From assembly GCF_000245015.1 (NCBI RefSeq), contig NZ_JH600070.1, forward strand, positions 761,594 through 825,593: a DNA stretch of 64,000 bases, read 5' to 3'. The translations under genes and the position numbers were made by a program. The notes below the pieces were generated by a model that had not been told where the DNA came from, did not search any database, and saw only the letters and a list, made by a program, of their open reading frames with translations. Source of the stretch: Beggiatoa alba B18LD. Lineage in GTDB: Bacteria; Pseudomonadota; Gammaproteobacteria; Beggiatoales; Beggiatoaceae. This document shows, one piece after another, positions 18,179-28,441 of this stretch; position 1 is the stretch's first letter, and each line of letters begins with the position of its first letter.

Positions 18179-21100
18179 ATGTTTAGTACAGAACGCGCAC
18201 AGCTTTTCCAATCCCTCTTAAAGCAACGTCTTTTATTCCTAGATGGTGCAATGGGAACGATGATTCAACGCTATAAATTGCAAGAAGCCGATTATCGCGG
18301 AACGCGCTTTGCGACATGGCACACAGATGTCAAAGGTAATAATGATTTATTGGTTTTAACCCAACCGCAAATTATCCGAGAAATTCACCGCCAATATTTA
18401 GAAGCTGGTGCGGATATTCTGGAAACCAATACATTTAATAGCACCCGTATTTCCATGGCGGATTATGACATGGAAAATTTGGTGTACGAATTAAATCATG
18501 CCGCCGCCGCACTTGCCCGCGAAGTCGCTGACGAAATCACCGCCCAAAATCCTGATAAACCGCGTTTTGTTTCTGGCGTTTTAGGGCCAACCAGTCGCAC
18601 CGCGTCGATTTCGCCCGATGTCAATGACCCCGCTTATCGCAATGTGCTGTTTGATGAGTTGGTCGAGAATTATTACGAAGCTATCGACGGTTTAGTCAAT
18701 GGTGGTGCGGATATTCTGTTGATAGAAACTATTTTCGACACCTTAAATGCAAAAGCGGCGATTTTTTCCGTCGAAAAATATTTTGATGAAAAAAATATCC
18801 GTTTGCCCGTGATGATTTCAGGCACGATTACTGACGCATCAGGACGGACTTTATCGGGACAAGTCACAGAAGCTTTTTGGAATTCTTTACGTCACGCGCA
18901 ACCCATTTCTATTGGCTTAAACTGCGCGTTAGGGGCGAAACAGTTACGCCAATATGTCGAAGAATTATCCCGTATTGCAGACACTTATGTCTCAGCTCAC
19001 CCCAATGCAGGCTTGCCCAATGAATTTGGTGAATATGACGAATTGCCCGAAGTCATGGCGAAAGAGATTGAAGACTGGGCAAAAAGTGGCTTTTTAAACA
19101 TTATCGGTGGTTGCTGTGGCACTACGCCCCCGCATATTAAAGCGATTTATGAAACTTTACGCCACTATCCGCCCCGTGTTGTGCCAGATATTCCGCCCGC
19201 TTGCCGTCTTTCAGGTTTAGAACCATTTAATATCACGGCTGAATCTTTATTCGTCAACGTCGGCGAACGCACTAATGTGACAGGCTCGGCGCAATTTAAG
19301 CGGATGATTAAAGAAGAAAATTATGAGGCTGCGTTAGAAGTTGCTCGCCAGCAAGTAGAAAATGGGGCGCAAGTCATCGACATTAATATGGATGAAGGCT
19401 TGTTAGATTCTAAAGCGGTGATGATTAAGTTTCTGAATTTACTAGCTTCAGAACCTGATATTGCCCGCGTGCCGATTATGGTGGACTCGTCTAAATGGGA
19501 AGTATTAGAAGCGGGTTTGAAATGTATTCAAGGCAAGGGCATTGTCAACTCTATTAGTATGAAAGAGGGCGAAGCGAAATTTATCGAACAAGCCAAATTA
19601 GTCCGCCGTTATGGCGCGGCGGTTGTGGTGATGGCGTTTGATGAAGTAGGACAAGCGGATACTTTTGCGCGTAAAGTTGAAATTTGTAGCCGTTCTTATG
19701 AGTTACTAACCAAAGTCGTTGGATTTCCTGCGGAAGATATTATTTTTGACCCGAATATTTTCGCGGTCGCAACAGGGATTGAAGAACATAATAATTATGC
19801 TGTGGACTTTATTCAAGCAACTGAAATTATTAAAAAGACCTTACCACATGCTTTAATTTCTGGCGGGGTTTCTAACGTTTCTTTCTCTTTCCGTGGCAAT
19901 AATCCTGTCCGTGAAGCAATACATTCTGTTTTCTTGTATCACGCGATCAAAGCGGGCTTGTCGATGGGGATTGTCAACGCGGGACAATTAGCTATTTATG
20001 AAGATTTGCCCAGCGAGTTGCGCGAGCGGGTTGAGGATGTGGTGTTAAATCGCCGTGCTGATTCAACTGAACGCTTATTAGAAGTCGCGGAAAAATATAA
20101 AGGCGGCGCAAGTACGCAGGAAAATCAACAAGATTTAGCGTGGCGTAGTTTACCCGTCGGCAAACGGTTAGAACATGCGTTAGTCAAAGGGATTACCGAC
20201 TTTATTGAAGTTGACACGGAAGAAGCACGACAACAGTACGCTAGACCCTTGCAAGTGATTGAAGAACCTTTAATGAATGGCATGAATGTCGTCGGTGATT
20301 TATTCGGCGCGGGCAAAATGTTTTTACCGCAAGTGGTGAAATCAGCGCGGGTGATGAAAAAAGCTGTTGCGTATTTAATGCCTTATATTGAAGCCGAAAA
20401 AGCCGCAGGCGATAAAATGGGCAATAACGGCAAGATTTTAATGGCGACTGTAAAGGGTGATGTGCATGATATTGGTAAAAATATCGTTGGCGTAGTCTTG
20501 CAATGTAATAATTTTGAAGTCGTCGACTTAGGGGTAATGGTTGCCGCTGAAAAAATTCTACAAACCGCCCGCGATGAGCAATGCGACATTATCGGCTTAT
20601 CGGGATTAATTACCCCGTCATTGGATGAAATGGTGCATGTTGCCAAAGAGATGCAACGCCAAGGATTTGATATTCCTCTAATGATTGGAGGCGCGACCAC
20701 GTCAAAAGTGCATACAGCGGTGAAAATTGAGCCGTCTTATTCGCATCCTGTCGTCTATGTGCCTGACGCTTCGCGGGCGGTTGGGGTTGCACAAAGTTTA
20801 CTCTCGGCAGATTTAAAAACGGGTTATATTAACAAGTTACGTGTAGAATATGCCAATATCCGCGAACAACGTGCTAGTCAGCAAAATCAACGCCAAAAAG
20901 CCAGTATTGTCGATGCGCGGGCGAATAAATGGCAAGGCGATTGGGCAAATTATCAACCGCCAAAACCGCAATTTTTAGGCGTGCGGGTGTTTGACGATTA
21001 TGCTTTAAGCACTTTACGTGAACGCATTGATTGGACTCCTTTTTTCCGTGCATGGGAACTGGCTGGACATTACCCCGCGATTTTTGAGGATGCTATTGTT

Positions 21101-21880
21101 GGGGAAGAAGCACGTAAACTTTATGCTGATGCGCAAGCCATGCTTGACCAATTAATTGCAGAAAAATGGCTAACTGCTCGCGCAGTGCTTGGCTTTTTCC
21201 CTGCCAATAGCGTCAATGATGACGATATCGAACTATATCAAGACGAGCAACGTAGCGAAGTAAAAGCTGTTTTACATCACCTCCGCCAACAAATGGCGAA
21301 AACGGCAGACCGTCCTAATTTATGTCTTGCCGATTATATCGCCCCCCAATCGACAGGCGTTGCGGATTATCTTGGCGTGTTTGCCGTTACGGCGGGCATT
21401 GGCATTGATGAACATATTAAACGCTTTGAAGCGGCTCATGATGATTACAGCAGTATTTTGCTCAAAGCCCTCGCTGACCGTCTCGCCGAAGCCTTTGCTG
21501 AACAGTTACACGAACAAGTTCGCAAACAATACTGGGGCTACGTGCCTGATGAAAACTTGAGCAATGAAGCCTTAATTAAAGAGAGTTATCAAGGCATTCG
21601 TCCCGCCCCTGGTTATCCTGCCTGTCCTGACCACACGGAAAAAGCCACGTTATGGGAGTTACTACAACCCACTGAAAATATTGGCTTACAATTAACAGAA
21701 AGTTTTGCGATGTATCCGACTGCGGCAGTGTCTGGCTGGTATTTTTCCCATCCCGACGCACGATATTTTGGCGTGGGTAAAATTGAACGTGACCAAGTCG
21801 CTAATTATGCAGAACGCAAAGGGATGAGTCTTGAAATTGCTGAAAAATGGTTAGCTCCGAATTTAGGCTATGAACGTTAA
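18179..21880 (+). CDS. metH: Cobalamin-dependent methionine synthase
   Basis: A full-length 1233-residue MetH, transferring methyl from methyltetrahydrofolate to homocysteine. Domains in order: homocysteine-binding barrel ([15 protein letters not shown]; zinc ligands in GLNCALG and IGGCCGTTP), pterin-binding domain ([16 protein letters not shown]), the cobalamin cap, the B12-binding domain with [14 protein letters not shown] (His axial ligand), and the reactivation domain binding S-adenosylmethionine ([15 protein letters not shown]). Transcribed alone; I see no cobalamin or SAM riboswitch in the 82 bases before it. A terminator and an R2 repeat follow. Confidence 0.98.
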   Translation: MFSTERAQLFQSLLKQRLLFLDGAMGTMIQRYKLQEADYRGTRFATWHTDVKGNNDLLVLTQPQIIREIHRQYLEAGADILETNTFNSTRISMADYDMENLVYELNHAAAALAREVADEITAQNPDKPRFVSGVLGPTSRTASISPDVNDPAYRNVLFDELVENYYEAIDGLVNGGADILLIETIFDTLNAKAAIFSVEKYFDEKNIRLPVMISGTITDASGRTLSGQVTEAFWNSLRHAQPISIGLNCALGAKQLRQYVEELSRIADTYVSAHPNAGLPNEFGEYDELPEVMAKEIEDWAKSGFLNIIGGCCGTTPPHIKAIYETLRHYPPRVVPDIPPACRLSGLEPFNITAESLFVNVGERTNVTGSAQFKRMIKEENYEAALEVARQQVENGAQVIDINMDEGLLDSKAVMIKFLNLLASEPDIARVPIMVDSSKWEVLEAGLKCIQGKGIVNSISMKEGEAKFIEQAKLVRRYGAAVVVMAFDEVGQADTFARKVEICSRSYELLTKVVGFPAEDIIFDPNIFAVATGIEEHNNYAVDFIQATEIIKKTLPHALISGGVSNVSFSFRGNNPVREAIHSVFLYHAIKAGLSMGIVNAGQLAIYEDLPSELRERVEDVVLNRRADSTERLLEVAEKYKGGASTQENQQDLAWRSLPVGKRLEHALVKGITDFIEVDTEEARQQYARPLQVIEEPLMNGMNVVGDLFGAGKMFLPQVVKSARVMKKAVAYLMPYIEAEKAAGDKMGNNGKILMATVKGDVHDIGKNIVGVVLQCNNFEVVDLGVMVAAEKILQTARDEQCDIIGLSGLITPSLDEMVHVAKEMQRQGFDIPLMIGGATTSKVHTAVKIEPSYSHPVVYVPDASRAVGVAQSLLSADLKTGYINKLRVEYANIREQRASQQNQRQKASIVDARANKWQGDWANYQPPKPQFLGVRVFDDYALSTLRERIDWTPFFRAWELAGHYPAIFEDAIVGEEARKLYADAQAMLDQLIAEKWLTARAVLGFFPANSVNDDDIELYQDEQRSEVKAVLHHLRQQMAKTADRPNLCLADYIAPQSTGVADYLGVFAVTAGIGIDEHIKRFEAAHDDYSSILLKALADRLAEAFAEQLHEQVRKQYWGYVPDENLSNEALIKESYQGIRPAPGYPACPDHTEKATLWELLQPTENIGLQLTESFAMYPTAAVSGWYFSHPDARYFGVGKIERDQVANYAERKGMSLEIAEKWLAPNLGYER

Positions 21881-21916
21881 TAAATAAGCCATAACAAGGG
21901 AAAACCCGCATAGTCA

Positions 21917-21957
21917 TCAGGTGGAAAAAGCGATAGGCTTTAACCACCTGATTTTTT
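21917..21957 (+). terminator. Intrinsic terminator of metH
   Basis: Stem TCAGGTGG (21917-21924)/CCACCTGA (21944-21951) enclosing a second small AAAGC/GCTTT hairpin, then six Ts at 21952-21957. Located 37 bases after the metH stop. Confidence 0.85.
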
Positions 21958-21966
21958 ATAGAGATA

Positions 21967-22177
21967 ACCCGAGTACGGCGAGATTTGTTAAAAAGACAAA
22001 CATTTGTCTGAATCAGGATTAACAGGATTTAAAACCCTCAAACCAAAAAGTCAGGTGGATGACGCTTTTTAATTCTGCTAATTCTGAAAATTCTGATTCA
22101 GACAAAAAAAGACCTGCTAGGTTTTTTAAAACCTAGCAGGTCTATGTTTTATCTTATAAATATCGCCGAACTCAGGT
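21967..22177. repeat. Complete R2 repeat with 8-bp target duplication
   Basis: A 211-bp element. The octamer TAGAGATA occurs at 21959-21966 and again at 22178-22185, directly flanking the ends ACCCGAGTACGGCGAG and ATCGCCGAACTCAGGT. Inside are the GTCTGAATCAG/CTGATTCAGAC palindrome (22006-22103) and the hairpin AGACCTGCTAGGT/ACCTAGCAGGTCT (22110-22143), here preceded by As, so the terminator faces the minus strand. Confidence 0.88.
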
Positions 22178-22343
22178 TAGAGATAGCAATACAATATTGT
22201 TTGAATCAGGATTAGCAAGACTAAAAGATTTATTTGCATCAGACAATTAGATTTTACGCATTTAAAACTCAACTTGTTTAGCACTGTCAGCCATTTTATA
22301 ACTGATTATTTTTCTTTTACCCCCGCATTAAGAGAGGATAAGC

Positions 22344-23405
22344 ATGTTTACCCCCACTCAAAGAGAATTAACCTTTGCGAGCATGGCATTTTTAACCTAT
22401 CAAGGCGAAAAAATTCCCGTTGATAACACGACAGTTTTTAAAATTGTGCAACTCATTAATGACAAACTGCCAACCGTTCCCAGTTTAAATAATGACTGGC
22501 GCATTGTTTGGGGTCCTGCCTTATATAGCGCAAATAACAATCCGCGTAAGAAAAAACAAGCAAATCTTACCTTTGTTGTGCAATCTATTTCAAAGCCAAC
22601 ACAATACATTGTCGCAACACGTGGCACAGTTGGGGATAATCTTTGGGAATGGATAACCGAAGATTTTGAGGTTGCATTACATCCTTGGATAACACCACAA
22701 GCAGTAAATCCACAACCACTTATTAATCAAGCAACTACTAACGCGCTAAAAATCGTTTTAAACACTGCACCACCCAGTCCCGAGCAAACCCCCGCCGCGT
22801 ATAAACCGCTTGCAGGTGCAGGGCTAACCTTAGTCGACTTTCTTGCTAGTCTTACGCGCTACGGCAATATTCAAATAGGATTTACAGGACACAGTTTAGG
22901 CGCGGCTATTTCGCCCGCGCTTGCGTTATGGTTTAAACAATCACAGGGCAATGTTTGCTTACCGCATGACAATGAGATTTACCCCAATATGCCCCGTTGG
23001 GATATCGGTAAAGTTGCGCAAATCTCTTGCGTTTCTTTTGCAGGCTTAACCATTGGAGACAAAGGACTGACAGCATACTTTAAACAACAATTAGGCGATA
23101 ATTATGACCGTATTTACAACACTTTAGACATTGTTCCTCATGCTTACACAGAATTATCTCAATATCCCAGTTTATACAGTCCTACGTACAAAATGACGTT
23201 ACTCGAAGAGGTTGCCTTAGAAGCCTTTAAACTCCGCGTTCACGAAGCGCAAAAGAAAGCAAAAACGGTTTATGAAGCCTTACCCAATTCGAATCCATTT
23301 ATAGGTACAGTAAACCCAAGTTGTAAAGATTATTTAGCAGAAGCTGGCTATCAACATGTCACCGCTTATTTAAATATGTTTGAAGTGCCAATGTTGGCAT
23401 GGTAA
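22344..23405 (+). CDS. Class 3 lipase-like alpha/beta hydrolase
   Basis: A 353-residue protein with the Lipase_3 core. The nucleophile elbow IQIGFTGHSLGAAISPALALW carries the catalytic Ser in GHSLG; upstream, YIVATRGTVGDNLWEWITEDF matches the oxyanion-hole region, and the downstream IYNTLDIVPHAY supplies the likely catalytic Asp region. It has no obvious signal peptide, so it is probably cytoplasmic or exported by another route. It is preceded by an AGAGAGGA ribosome site (22330-22337). Substrate unknown; lipid or ester hydrolysis is inferred from family. Confidence 0.85.
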   Translation: MFTPTQRELTFASMAFLTYQGEKIPVDNTTVFKIVQLINDKLPTVPSLNNDWRIVWGPALYSANNNPRKKKQANLTFVVQSISKPTQYIVATRGTVGDNLWEWITEDFEVALHPWITPQAVNPQPLINQATTNALKIVLNTAPPSPEQTPAAYKPLAGAGLTLVDFLASLTRYGNIQIGFTGHSLGAAISPALALWFKQSQGNVCLPHDNEIYPNMPRWDIGKVAQISCVSFAGLTIGDKGLTAYFKQQLGDNYDRIYNTLDIVPHAYTELSQYPSLYSPTYKMTLLEEVALEAFKLRVHEAQKKAKTVYEALPNSNPFIGTVNPSCKDYLAEAGYQHVTAYLNMFEVPMLAW

Positions 23406-23470
23406 GGGAATAAAAGGTGTTTTTTTAAACGTTACTAAATTCTAGGGTAGTGCTAAACAATAACGCTTTT

Positions 23471-23578
23471 GTCTGAATCAGAATTTTCAGGATTAGCAGA
23501 ATTAAAAAGCGTTATTCACATTAGTTTTTCGGTTTGAGGGATTTAAATCCTGTTAATCCTGAAAATCCTGATTCAGAC
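23471..23578. repeat. R2-type palindrome between convergent genes
   Basis: GTCTGAATCAG (23471) to CTGATTCAGAC (23578), with the internal GGTTTGAGGGATTTAAATCC segment. It lacks the CCTGAGTTC outer ends and the AGACCTGC hairpin, but is followed by a module (AATCTTGTCTGGTCAACCC, 23588-23606) that recurs at about 28120-28138. Confidence 0.8.
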
Positions 23579-23647
23579 AAGTTTTAATCTTGTCTGGTCA
23601 ACCCTTTTCGCGTGTTCCATCTCAAAAATTAAGCGATACATCAATGC

Positions 23648-25102
23648 TTAATCCGTATCTGTTGCTAACTCATCATTATCTTGAGCTTTTAAGCCATGTT
23701 TTTGTAAGCGGTAGCGTAATGCCATGCGGGTGATACCCAGTAAACGTGCTGCTTGGGAAACATTGCCTGCCGTTTTTGTCAGGGCTTGTTCAATTAATAA
23801 ACGCTCGGCTTGTTCTAAATTAAGCGCATTGGTTGTTGAGGGTAATAACGGTTCTGCGATGTCTGGGGAGTTTGCATTGATTGACAAAGGAATAACTTCA
23901 CTTGTTTGATTAGGCAAGGCATGGCTTAAATCTAAAATATCTGTATCACTGAGTAAAACTGCGCGTTCAATCGTATGACGTAATTCACGTACATTGCCCC
24001 GCCATTCTGTTTGTAAAATTTGTTCGCATACAGTGGGGGAAAAAATTGGAACGGGTAGCCCATAACGTTGCGCCGCTTGTTGGGCAAAATATTGGGCAAG
24101 AACAAGGCTATCTTGTCCACAATGACGTAATGCGGGTAATTCTATGGTTAATGTATTGAGACGGTAGTATAAATCTGCACGGAACTTTCCCTCTTCAACC
24201 CAACGTGCAAGCGGACGATGGGTGGCTGCAATAAACCATGCTTCTGTACGGCGTTCTTGTGTACTGCCAATCCGTCGCACCATGCGCCGCCCTAATACGG
24301 CGAGTAATTTAGTTTGTAACTCTAAAGGTAATTCGCCGACTTCATCTAAAAAAACTGTTCCATTTTCAGCCGTTTCGATTAAGCCTTTGCGGGTGGTGTG
24401 GGCATGGGTATAAGCCCCTTTTTCATGACCGAATAATTCCGCTTCGATTAATTCAGCGGGCAAGGCTGCGCAATCTACTTGAATAAAGGGACGATTCGCA
24501 CGTTGGCTAGTGTGATGTAACAGATGGGCGCAGACATCTTTCCCTGTTCCTGTTTCACCTAAAATTAATACATGAGGCGGTTCATATTCTGCTTGGGAAA
24601 CTATTGCACCCATGCGAGTAATTTGTTGTCGGACTTTATGTAAAAGTGGACTATTTCCCAATAGTTGCACGACATCACTATGAGGCGTTGGTTGGTATTG
24701 AATCTTTTGTTTTAGCTGTTCTTTATTGATAAGTTGCTGAATAGTGTTGACTAATGTATCTAAATCGATGGGTTTTTTTAGAAAGTCTAGCGCGTGTAAT
24801 TTCATGGCACTGACAGCATCTTCAAGTTCGCCGAATGCGGTTAAGACAACAACAGCGGTTTCAGTTGCAGGCTGCCCACTTTCTCGCAATGTCCGCAAAA
24901 AATCTAAGCCTGAGCCATCGGGTAAACGCATGTCTAGCAGAATTAAATCCACTGTATTGTTGTATAAATATTGCTGTGCAACCTGTAATGTTGTTGCGAT
25001 ATAACAAGCGAATCCTTCTTTCTCTAAGCGTTTACTCACTGCTTTTGCAAAAAAATGTTCATCTTCAATGAGTAAAATTTGCAGATTATTCATGCTCATC
25101 AT
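23648..25102 (-). CDS. NtrC-family response regulator, HoxA/HupR-like
   Basis: A 484-residue regulator. The receiver domain (1-125) has acidic residues in LLIEDE and phospho-acceptor Asp57 in ILLDMRLPDGSG. The AAA+ domain has Walker A GETGTGKD, Walker B GTVFLDEVGELP and arginine-finger regions; the C-terminus is a Fis-type helix-turn-helix (NVSQAARLLGITRMALRYRL). The sigma-54 contact loop, normally GAFTGA, reads GAYTHA. It overlaps the upstream hydrogenase protease gene by 17 bases, so it probably belongs to the hydrogenase regulators HoxA/HupR. Whether it works with sigma-54 is doubtful because of the altered loop. Confidence 0.85.
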   Translation of the reverse strand: MMSMNNLQILLIEDEHFFAKAVSKRLEKEGFACYIATTLQVAQQYLYNNTVDLILLDMRLPDGSGLDFLRTLRESGQPATETAVVVLTAFGELEDAVSAMKLHALDFLKKPIDLDTLVNTIQQLINKEQLKQKIQYQPTPHSDVVQLLGNSPLLHKVRQQITRMGAIVSQAEYEPPHVLILGETGTGKDVCAHLLHHTSQRANRPFIQVDCAALPAELIEAELFGHEKGAYTHAHTTRKGLIETAENGTVFLDEVGELPLELQTKLLAVLGRRMVRRIGSTQERRTEAWFIAATHRPLARWVEEGKFRADLYYRLNTLTIELPALRHCGQDSLVLAQYFAQQAAQRYGLPVPIFSPTVCEQILQTEWRGNVRELRHTIERAVLLSDTDILDLSHALPNQTSEVIPLSINANSPDIAEPLLPSTTNALNLEQAERLLIEQALTKTAGNVSQAARLLGITRMALRYRLQKHGLKAQDNDELATDTD

Positions 25103-25721
25103 TAAAGTGTTGATTTAAAATGCGGGCATCGCCTATCCGACAGGCAACTGCTTCAGTTGGACGTTCAGCTTCATAGCGTTCAATGGCTAAAGCCCCTTCG
25201 CTTAAACCCGCTTGATTAGTCAGTGGTGGATGACGAGGGTCAACGGTAACACCCCAACGTTGTAAATGATAAATCGCGCGTTCAATCACCGTTGGGATTT
25301 GTGCTTTAATGAGCGGGGTTAAACTACCGCCATAATCTTCAAGTTGTAAGGGTTGTACGCCTAATAAAACAACTTCTTGCGGGTATTTATTGGTTAATTG
25401 TGCAGCGGCTAATACTTCTTGGAATCCTGTTTGATGCAAACTCATCTTTTTCGCGCCCATAAAACGGGGCACTTCATCATTTAAAACTTCCTTTATTGTG
25501 CCTGCGGGCAATCCGTAATCAACCGCATCAAAAATAAGTAAATGCGTCACGGCTTGGATATAACTTAATAAGTATAAACCTTGTGTACCCCCATCCATTA
25601 ACTGCACATGGGGCGGAAATTGGTAATGTCGATAAAAAAAATCAACTGTCCGCACGCCAAAACCTTCATCTGCCCAGAGCAGATTGCCAATACCAAGCAC
25701 TAACACTGAGGGAGTTGTCAT
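25086..25721 (-). CDS. [NiFe]-hydrogenase maturation endopeptidase (HyaD/HupD type)
   Basis: A 211-residue protease that trims the C-terminus of the hydrogenase large subunit after nickel insertion. LVLGIGNLLWADEGFGVRTVDFF at the N-terminus is the family signature with the Ni-binding Glu; IFDAVDYGLPAGT supplies the Asp and MSLHQTGFQEVL the His ligand. The about 40-residue C-terminal tail is longer than usual and poorly conserved. It is co-transcribed with the overlapping NtrC-type regulator. No structural hydrogenase genes lie in this window. Confidence 0.92.
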   Translation of the reverse strand: MTTPSVLVLGIGNLLWADEGFGVRTVDFFYRHYQFPPHVQLMDGGTQGLYLLSYIQAVTHLLIFDAVDYGLPAGTIKEVLNDEVPRFMGAKKMSLHQTGFQEVLAAAQLTNKYPQEVVLLGVQPLQLEDYGGSLTPLIKAQIPTVIERAIYHLQRWGVTVDPRHPPLTNQAGLSEGALAIERYEAERPTEAVACRIGDARILNQHFNDEHE

Positions 25722-25770
25722 TAATGTATCACCACACTAGCCAAATTTTTCATGTTGTCATTTTTGCCAT

Positions 25771-25808
25771 AAAAAAACCCTAAGCACACACTACCATGCT
25801 TAGGGTTT
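25771..25808. terminator. Bidirectional terminator
   Basis: A 12-bp stem AAACCCTAAGCA (25775-25786)/TGCTTAGGGTTT (25797-25808) with a 10-base loop; As on the left and Ts on the right. It ends the minus-strand Ig-like gene that stops at 25827. Confidence 0.88.
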
Positions 25809-25826
25809 TAGGCGTACTTAAATCGC

Positions 25827-26738
25827 TTATTCAGTAATGGTGATGTCGATAACTTGTTCTGCGTTAAAGACAACTTTGCCATTGGGTAAACGATAACCGT
25901 AGAATACTAACAATTGACCAGACGCAACAAAAAAACCTTCATAAATATTAATGATTTGCTTGTCTTCTAAGGTTTGATTAGATTGGAAGGCAGACAGTTT
26001 GGTGATGTCTAAATCCCAGCTTAAAATGCCTTTTTCTTCATCTAACATAAAGAAAGTGCTGAAATTTAATTCAGGAATGACATAAGCAGCAACAACAATG
26101 AAATCAACTTGCTTGCCAATATCATTGGTATCGGTTGTGATAACCCCTTGAATTAAACATTTATCGTCTAATTTTTGAGCACCTTTTTTCACAAACTCAC
26201 CATCATTGATGGAGATACCGCCTCCAAACAAGCTACCTGTATTGCTGGGTTTTCCATCAGCACCAACACCACCGCCATTCCCTAAGCTTGGTAATGTTGT
26301 CACAATTTTCAGGGTTGTACTGGTTAGTAAACTTAAGTTACTGGGTAAAATTGCCGTAACGGTGTAATTCCCTGTAACAGTTGTCGCTTGTACATGGGTA
26401 ACTGCTTGACCAACAATGTCAGTTACTGTGCTGGTTTTGCTTAAGCCAGTACCAGCAACGGGGCTACCATTACGTTGTAATGCGAAATTAACTGTCACTC
26501 CTGTGACAGGCATACCATGCTCATCAAGGACTTTGAAAATAATGGGTAAAGACTTAACACCAATAGGAACAGTTTGCTTTGCCCCTTTGAAGACAATAAT
26601 TTGTGTCGGTTCACCCGCCGTGGTTGAAGTGCCAACAGCATCGGTCATTGTGACACTTGTCTCAGTCGCAAAAACGGCATTAAACGACAAGCATAAAAAA
26701 ATGCCTGCAAGCAGGCGAGAAAAAAACAGTTTAGACAT
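25827..26738 (-). CDS. Secreted protein with a bacterial Ig-like (Big-1) domain
   Basis: A 303-residue exported protein of unknown role. The N-terminal signal peptide (KLFFSRLLAGIFLCLSFNAVFA) ends in an AxA-like site. Residues about 50-150 resemble a Big-1 domain as found in intimin/invasin and cell-surface proteins: FKVLDEHGMPVTGVTVNFAL followed by TDIVGQAVTHVQATTVTGNYTV. The C-terminal half is beta-rich and unique, with one Cys (DKCLIQGVITT). A GGAGACC ribosome site precedes the ATG. It is monocistronic between two terminators or promoters. A surface or periplasmic binding role is only a guess. Confidence 0.7.
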   Translation of the reverse strand: MSKLFFSRLLAGIFLCLSFNAVFATETSVTMTDAVGTSTTAGEPTQIIVFKGAKQTVPIGVKSLPIIFKVLDEHGMPVTGVTVNFALQRNGSPVAGTGLSKTSTVTDIVGQAVTHVQATTVTGNYTVTAILPSNLSLLTSTTLKIVTTLPSLGNGGGVGADGKPSNTGSLFGGGISINDGEFVKKGAQKLDDKCLIQGVITTDTNDIGKQVDFIVVAAYVIPELNFSTFFMLDEEKGILSWDLDITKLSAFQSNQTLEDKQIINIYEGFFVASGQLLVFYGYRLPNGKVVFNAEQVIDITITE

Positions 26739-26943
26739 GAGGTCTCCTTAAAACACAAAAAACTTTAAAACGAGGATTTAATATTAAAATAGCACGCAAA
26801 ACAATATTTGTCAGGCTAAGTTAAAGGATAATAACAGGAAAGTCTCAAAATAAAAAATAGATTTATCATTTTAAGAATTAAATCATATGATTCGTTGTTT
26901 TGATGAATGGATGTCATCCAAGAATTATTTATGTTATTCTGAA

Positions 26944-26962
26944 AATGTTATATTATTACATT
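26944..26962 (+). promoter_or_regulatory. Probable Zur operator
   Basis: AATGTTATATTATTACATT is a near-perfect 19-bp palindrome (only the 6/14 pair fails) and matches the proteobacterial Zur box pattern AATGTTATANTATAACATT. It ends 15 bases before the start of the zinc-binding protein gene, so a repressor bound here would block its transcription when zinc is sufficient. Confidence 0.75.
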
Positions 26963-26977
26963 TTTGAGGTTAATATT

Positions 26978-27949
26978 TTGAAAAAAATACTATTTATTAT
27001 TTTAATTAGTTTATTCTCTACAGTGGTACAAGCAGGTAGTGACGTGGTTGTCACAATAAAACCAATTTATGCATTGGTCTTGCAGTTAATGGCTGGAGAA
27101 GACAGTAAACCCAGCTTATTGCTACAAGGGGGAGAATCTCCACATACTTACATGTTAAAACCTTCTCAAGTCAGTGAGTTGCATCAAGCAAAATTAATCA
27201 TTTGGGTTAGTCCTGTTGTTGAAAGTTTTTTAGTCAAACCATTATCAACCATAGAAAATGTCACCATTTTGCAATTAAGTGATGTGCCTGAGTTGACGCT
27301 ATTACCGATCCGTTCTGGTGGAATTTGGGAAAAACATGTGCATCATGCTGAAGAAACTCATGATGAGCACGAGGAACATGATGCGCATGAAGGACATGAA
27401 ACACATGAACATGCGGAACATGATGAAGTACAAACCGATGGACATCTTTGGTTAGACCCTCAAAATGCGATTGTCATGGTTAAAGCCATTGCTCATGCAT
27501 TAAGCCAATTAAATCCTGCACAAACTGCGTTATATCAAGCCAATGCTGAACGGTTAATTCAACAATTAACCGCGTTAGACGAGCGTTTAAAAACGCAATT
27601 AACTTCTATAAAAACAACGCCATATATTGTTTTTCATGATGCTTATCAATATTTTGAGCGTCGCTATCAATTAAATGGGGTTGGTTCTATTACGCTGTCA
27701 CCAGAAAATCCACCGAGTGCTAAACGCTTGCATGAGTTACGGACACGTTTGCAAACAGGGCAAGTACGTTGTGTTTTTAGTGAACCGCAATTTGAACCTA
27801 AATTAGTCAATACCTTAATAAAAGGTACAAACGTAAAGCAGGGCGTGTTAGACCCAGAGGGCGCAAGTTTAGCCGCGAATGAAAATCTGTATTTTGTGCT
27901 ACTAGAAAACTTAGCGAACACGTTACAGCAGTGTTTGCTAAGTCAATAA
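26978..27949 (+). CDS. znuA: Zinc ABC transporter substrate-binding protein
   Basis: A 323-residue periplasmic metal-binding protein (cluster A-I). I choose the TTG at 26978: it has a GAGG site 8 bases upstream and starts a clean signal peptide (KKILFIILISLFSTVVQAG). The first metal His is in GGESPHTYMLKPSQ; a His/Glu-rich loop of about 40 residues (from HVHHAEETHDEHEE to EHDEVQ) is typical of ZnuA. DGHLWLDPQNA and FHDAYQYFERRY give further ligands. No znuB or znuC is adjacent. A Zur-like palindrome covers its promoter region. Confidence 0.92.
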   Translation: MKKILFIILISLFSTVVQAGSDVVVTIKPIYALVLQLMAGEDSKPSLLLQGGESPHTYMLKPSQVSELHQAKLIIWVSPVVESFLVKPLSTIENVTILQLSDVPELTLLPIRSGGIWEKHVHHAEETHDEHEEHDAHEGHETHEHAEHDEVQTDGHLWLDPQNAIVMVKAIAHALSQLNPAQTALYQANAERLIQQLTALDERLKTQLTSIKTTPYIVFHDAYQYFERRYQLNGVGSITLSPENPPSAKRLHELRTRLQTGQVRCVFSEPQFEPKLVNTLIKGTNVKQGVLDPEGASLAANENLYFVLLENLANTLQQCLLSQ

Positions 27950-27955
27950 TATTAA

Positions 27956-28351
27956 CCTGATTTCGGCGAGTTTCTTTTAAAAAGACAACAGCTTGACAGC
28001 TTGTCTGAATCAGAATTCACAGAATTAGCAGAATTAAAAAGCGTGATTCACTTTAAATTTTTGGTTTGAGGGTTTTAAATCCTGTTAATTCTGAAAATCC
28101 TGATTCAGACAATGTTTTAATCTTGTCTGGTCAACCCTTTTCGCGTGTTCCGACAGACCTACTAGGTTTTCAAAACCTAGTAGGTCTTTTTTTGTCTGAA
28201 TCAGAATTCACAGAATTTTCAGAATTAGCAGAATTAAAAAGCGTGATTCACTTTAAATTTTTGGTTTGAGGGTTTTAAATCCTGTTAATTCTGAAAATCC
28301 TGATTCAGACAAATGCTTGTCTTTTTTTTTAAAAAACTCGTAAAACTCAGG
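27956..28351. repeat. Duplicated R2 repeat region
   Basis: Starts with CCTGATTTCGGCGAG just after the zinc gene and ends AAAACTCAGG. It holds two nearly identical GTCTGAATCAG/CTGATTCAGAC palindromes (28003-28110 and 28194-28310), separated by the hairpin AGACCTACTAGG/CCTAGTAGGTCT (28155-28187) with a T run. It looks like one R2 in which the palindrome has been duplicated. Confidence 0.82.
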
Positions 28352-28441
28352 TTGGTCGGTCTTTTTTTATGTGCAATTGTGTTTCATTTCGTGAAAAATA
28401 ATGCAACCTACTTTACTCTGTGTAAGAGGTCATACTCTAGT

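Noticed and set aside
20125-20792. Open frames antisense to metH
   Set aside because: They mirror the metH codons and have no family match or start signals; shadows of a real gene.
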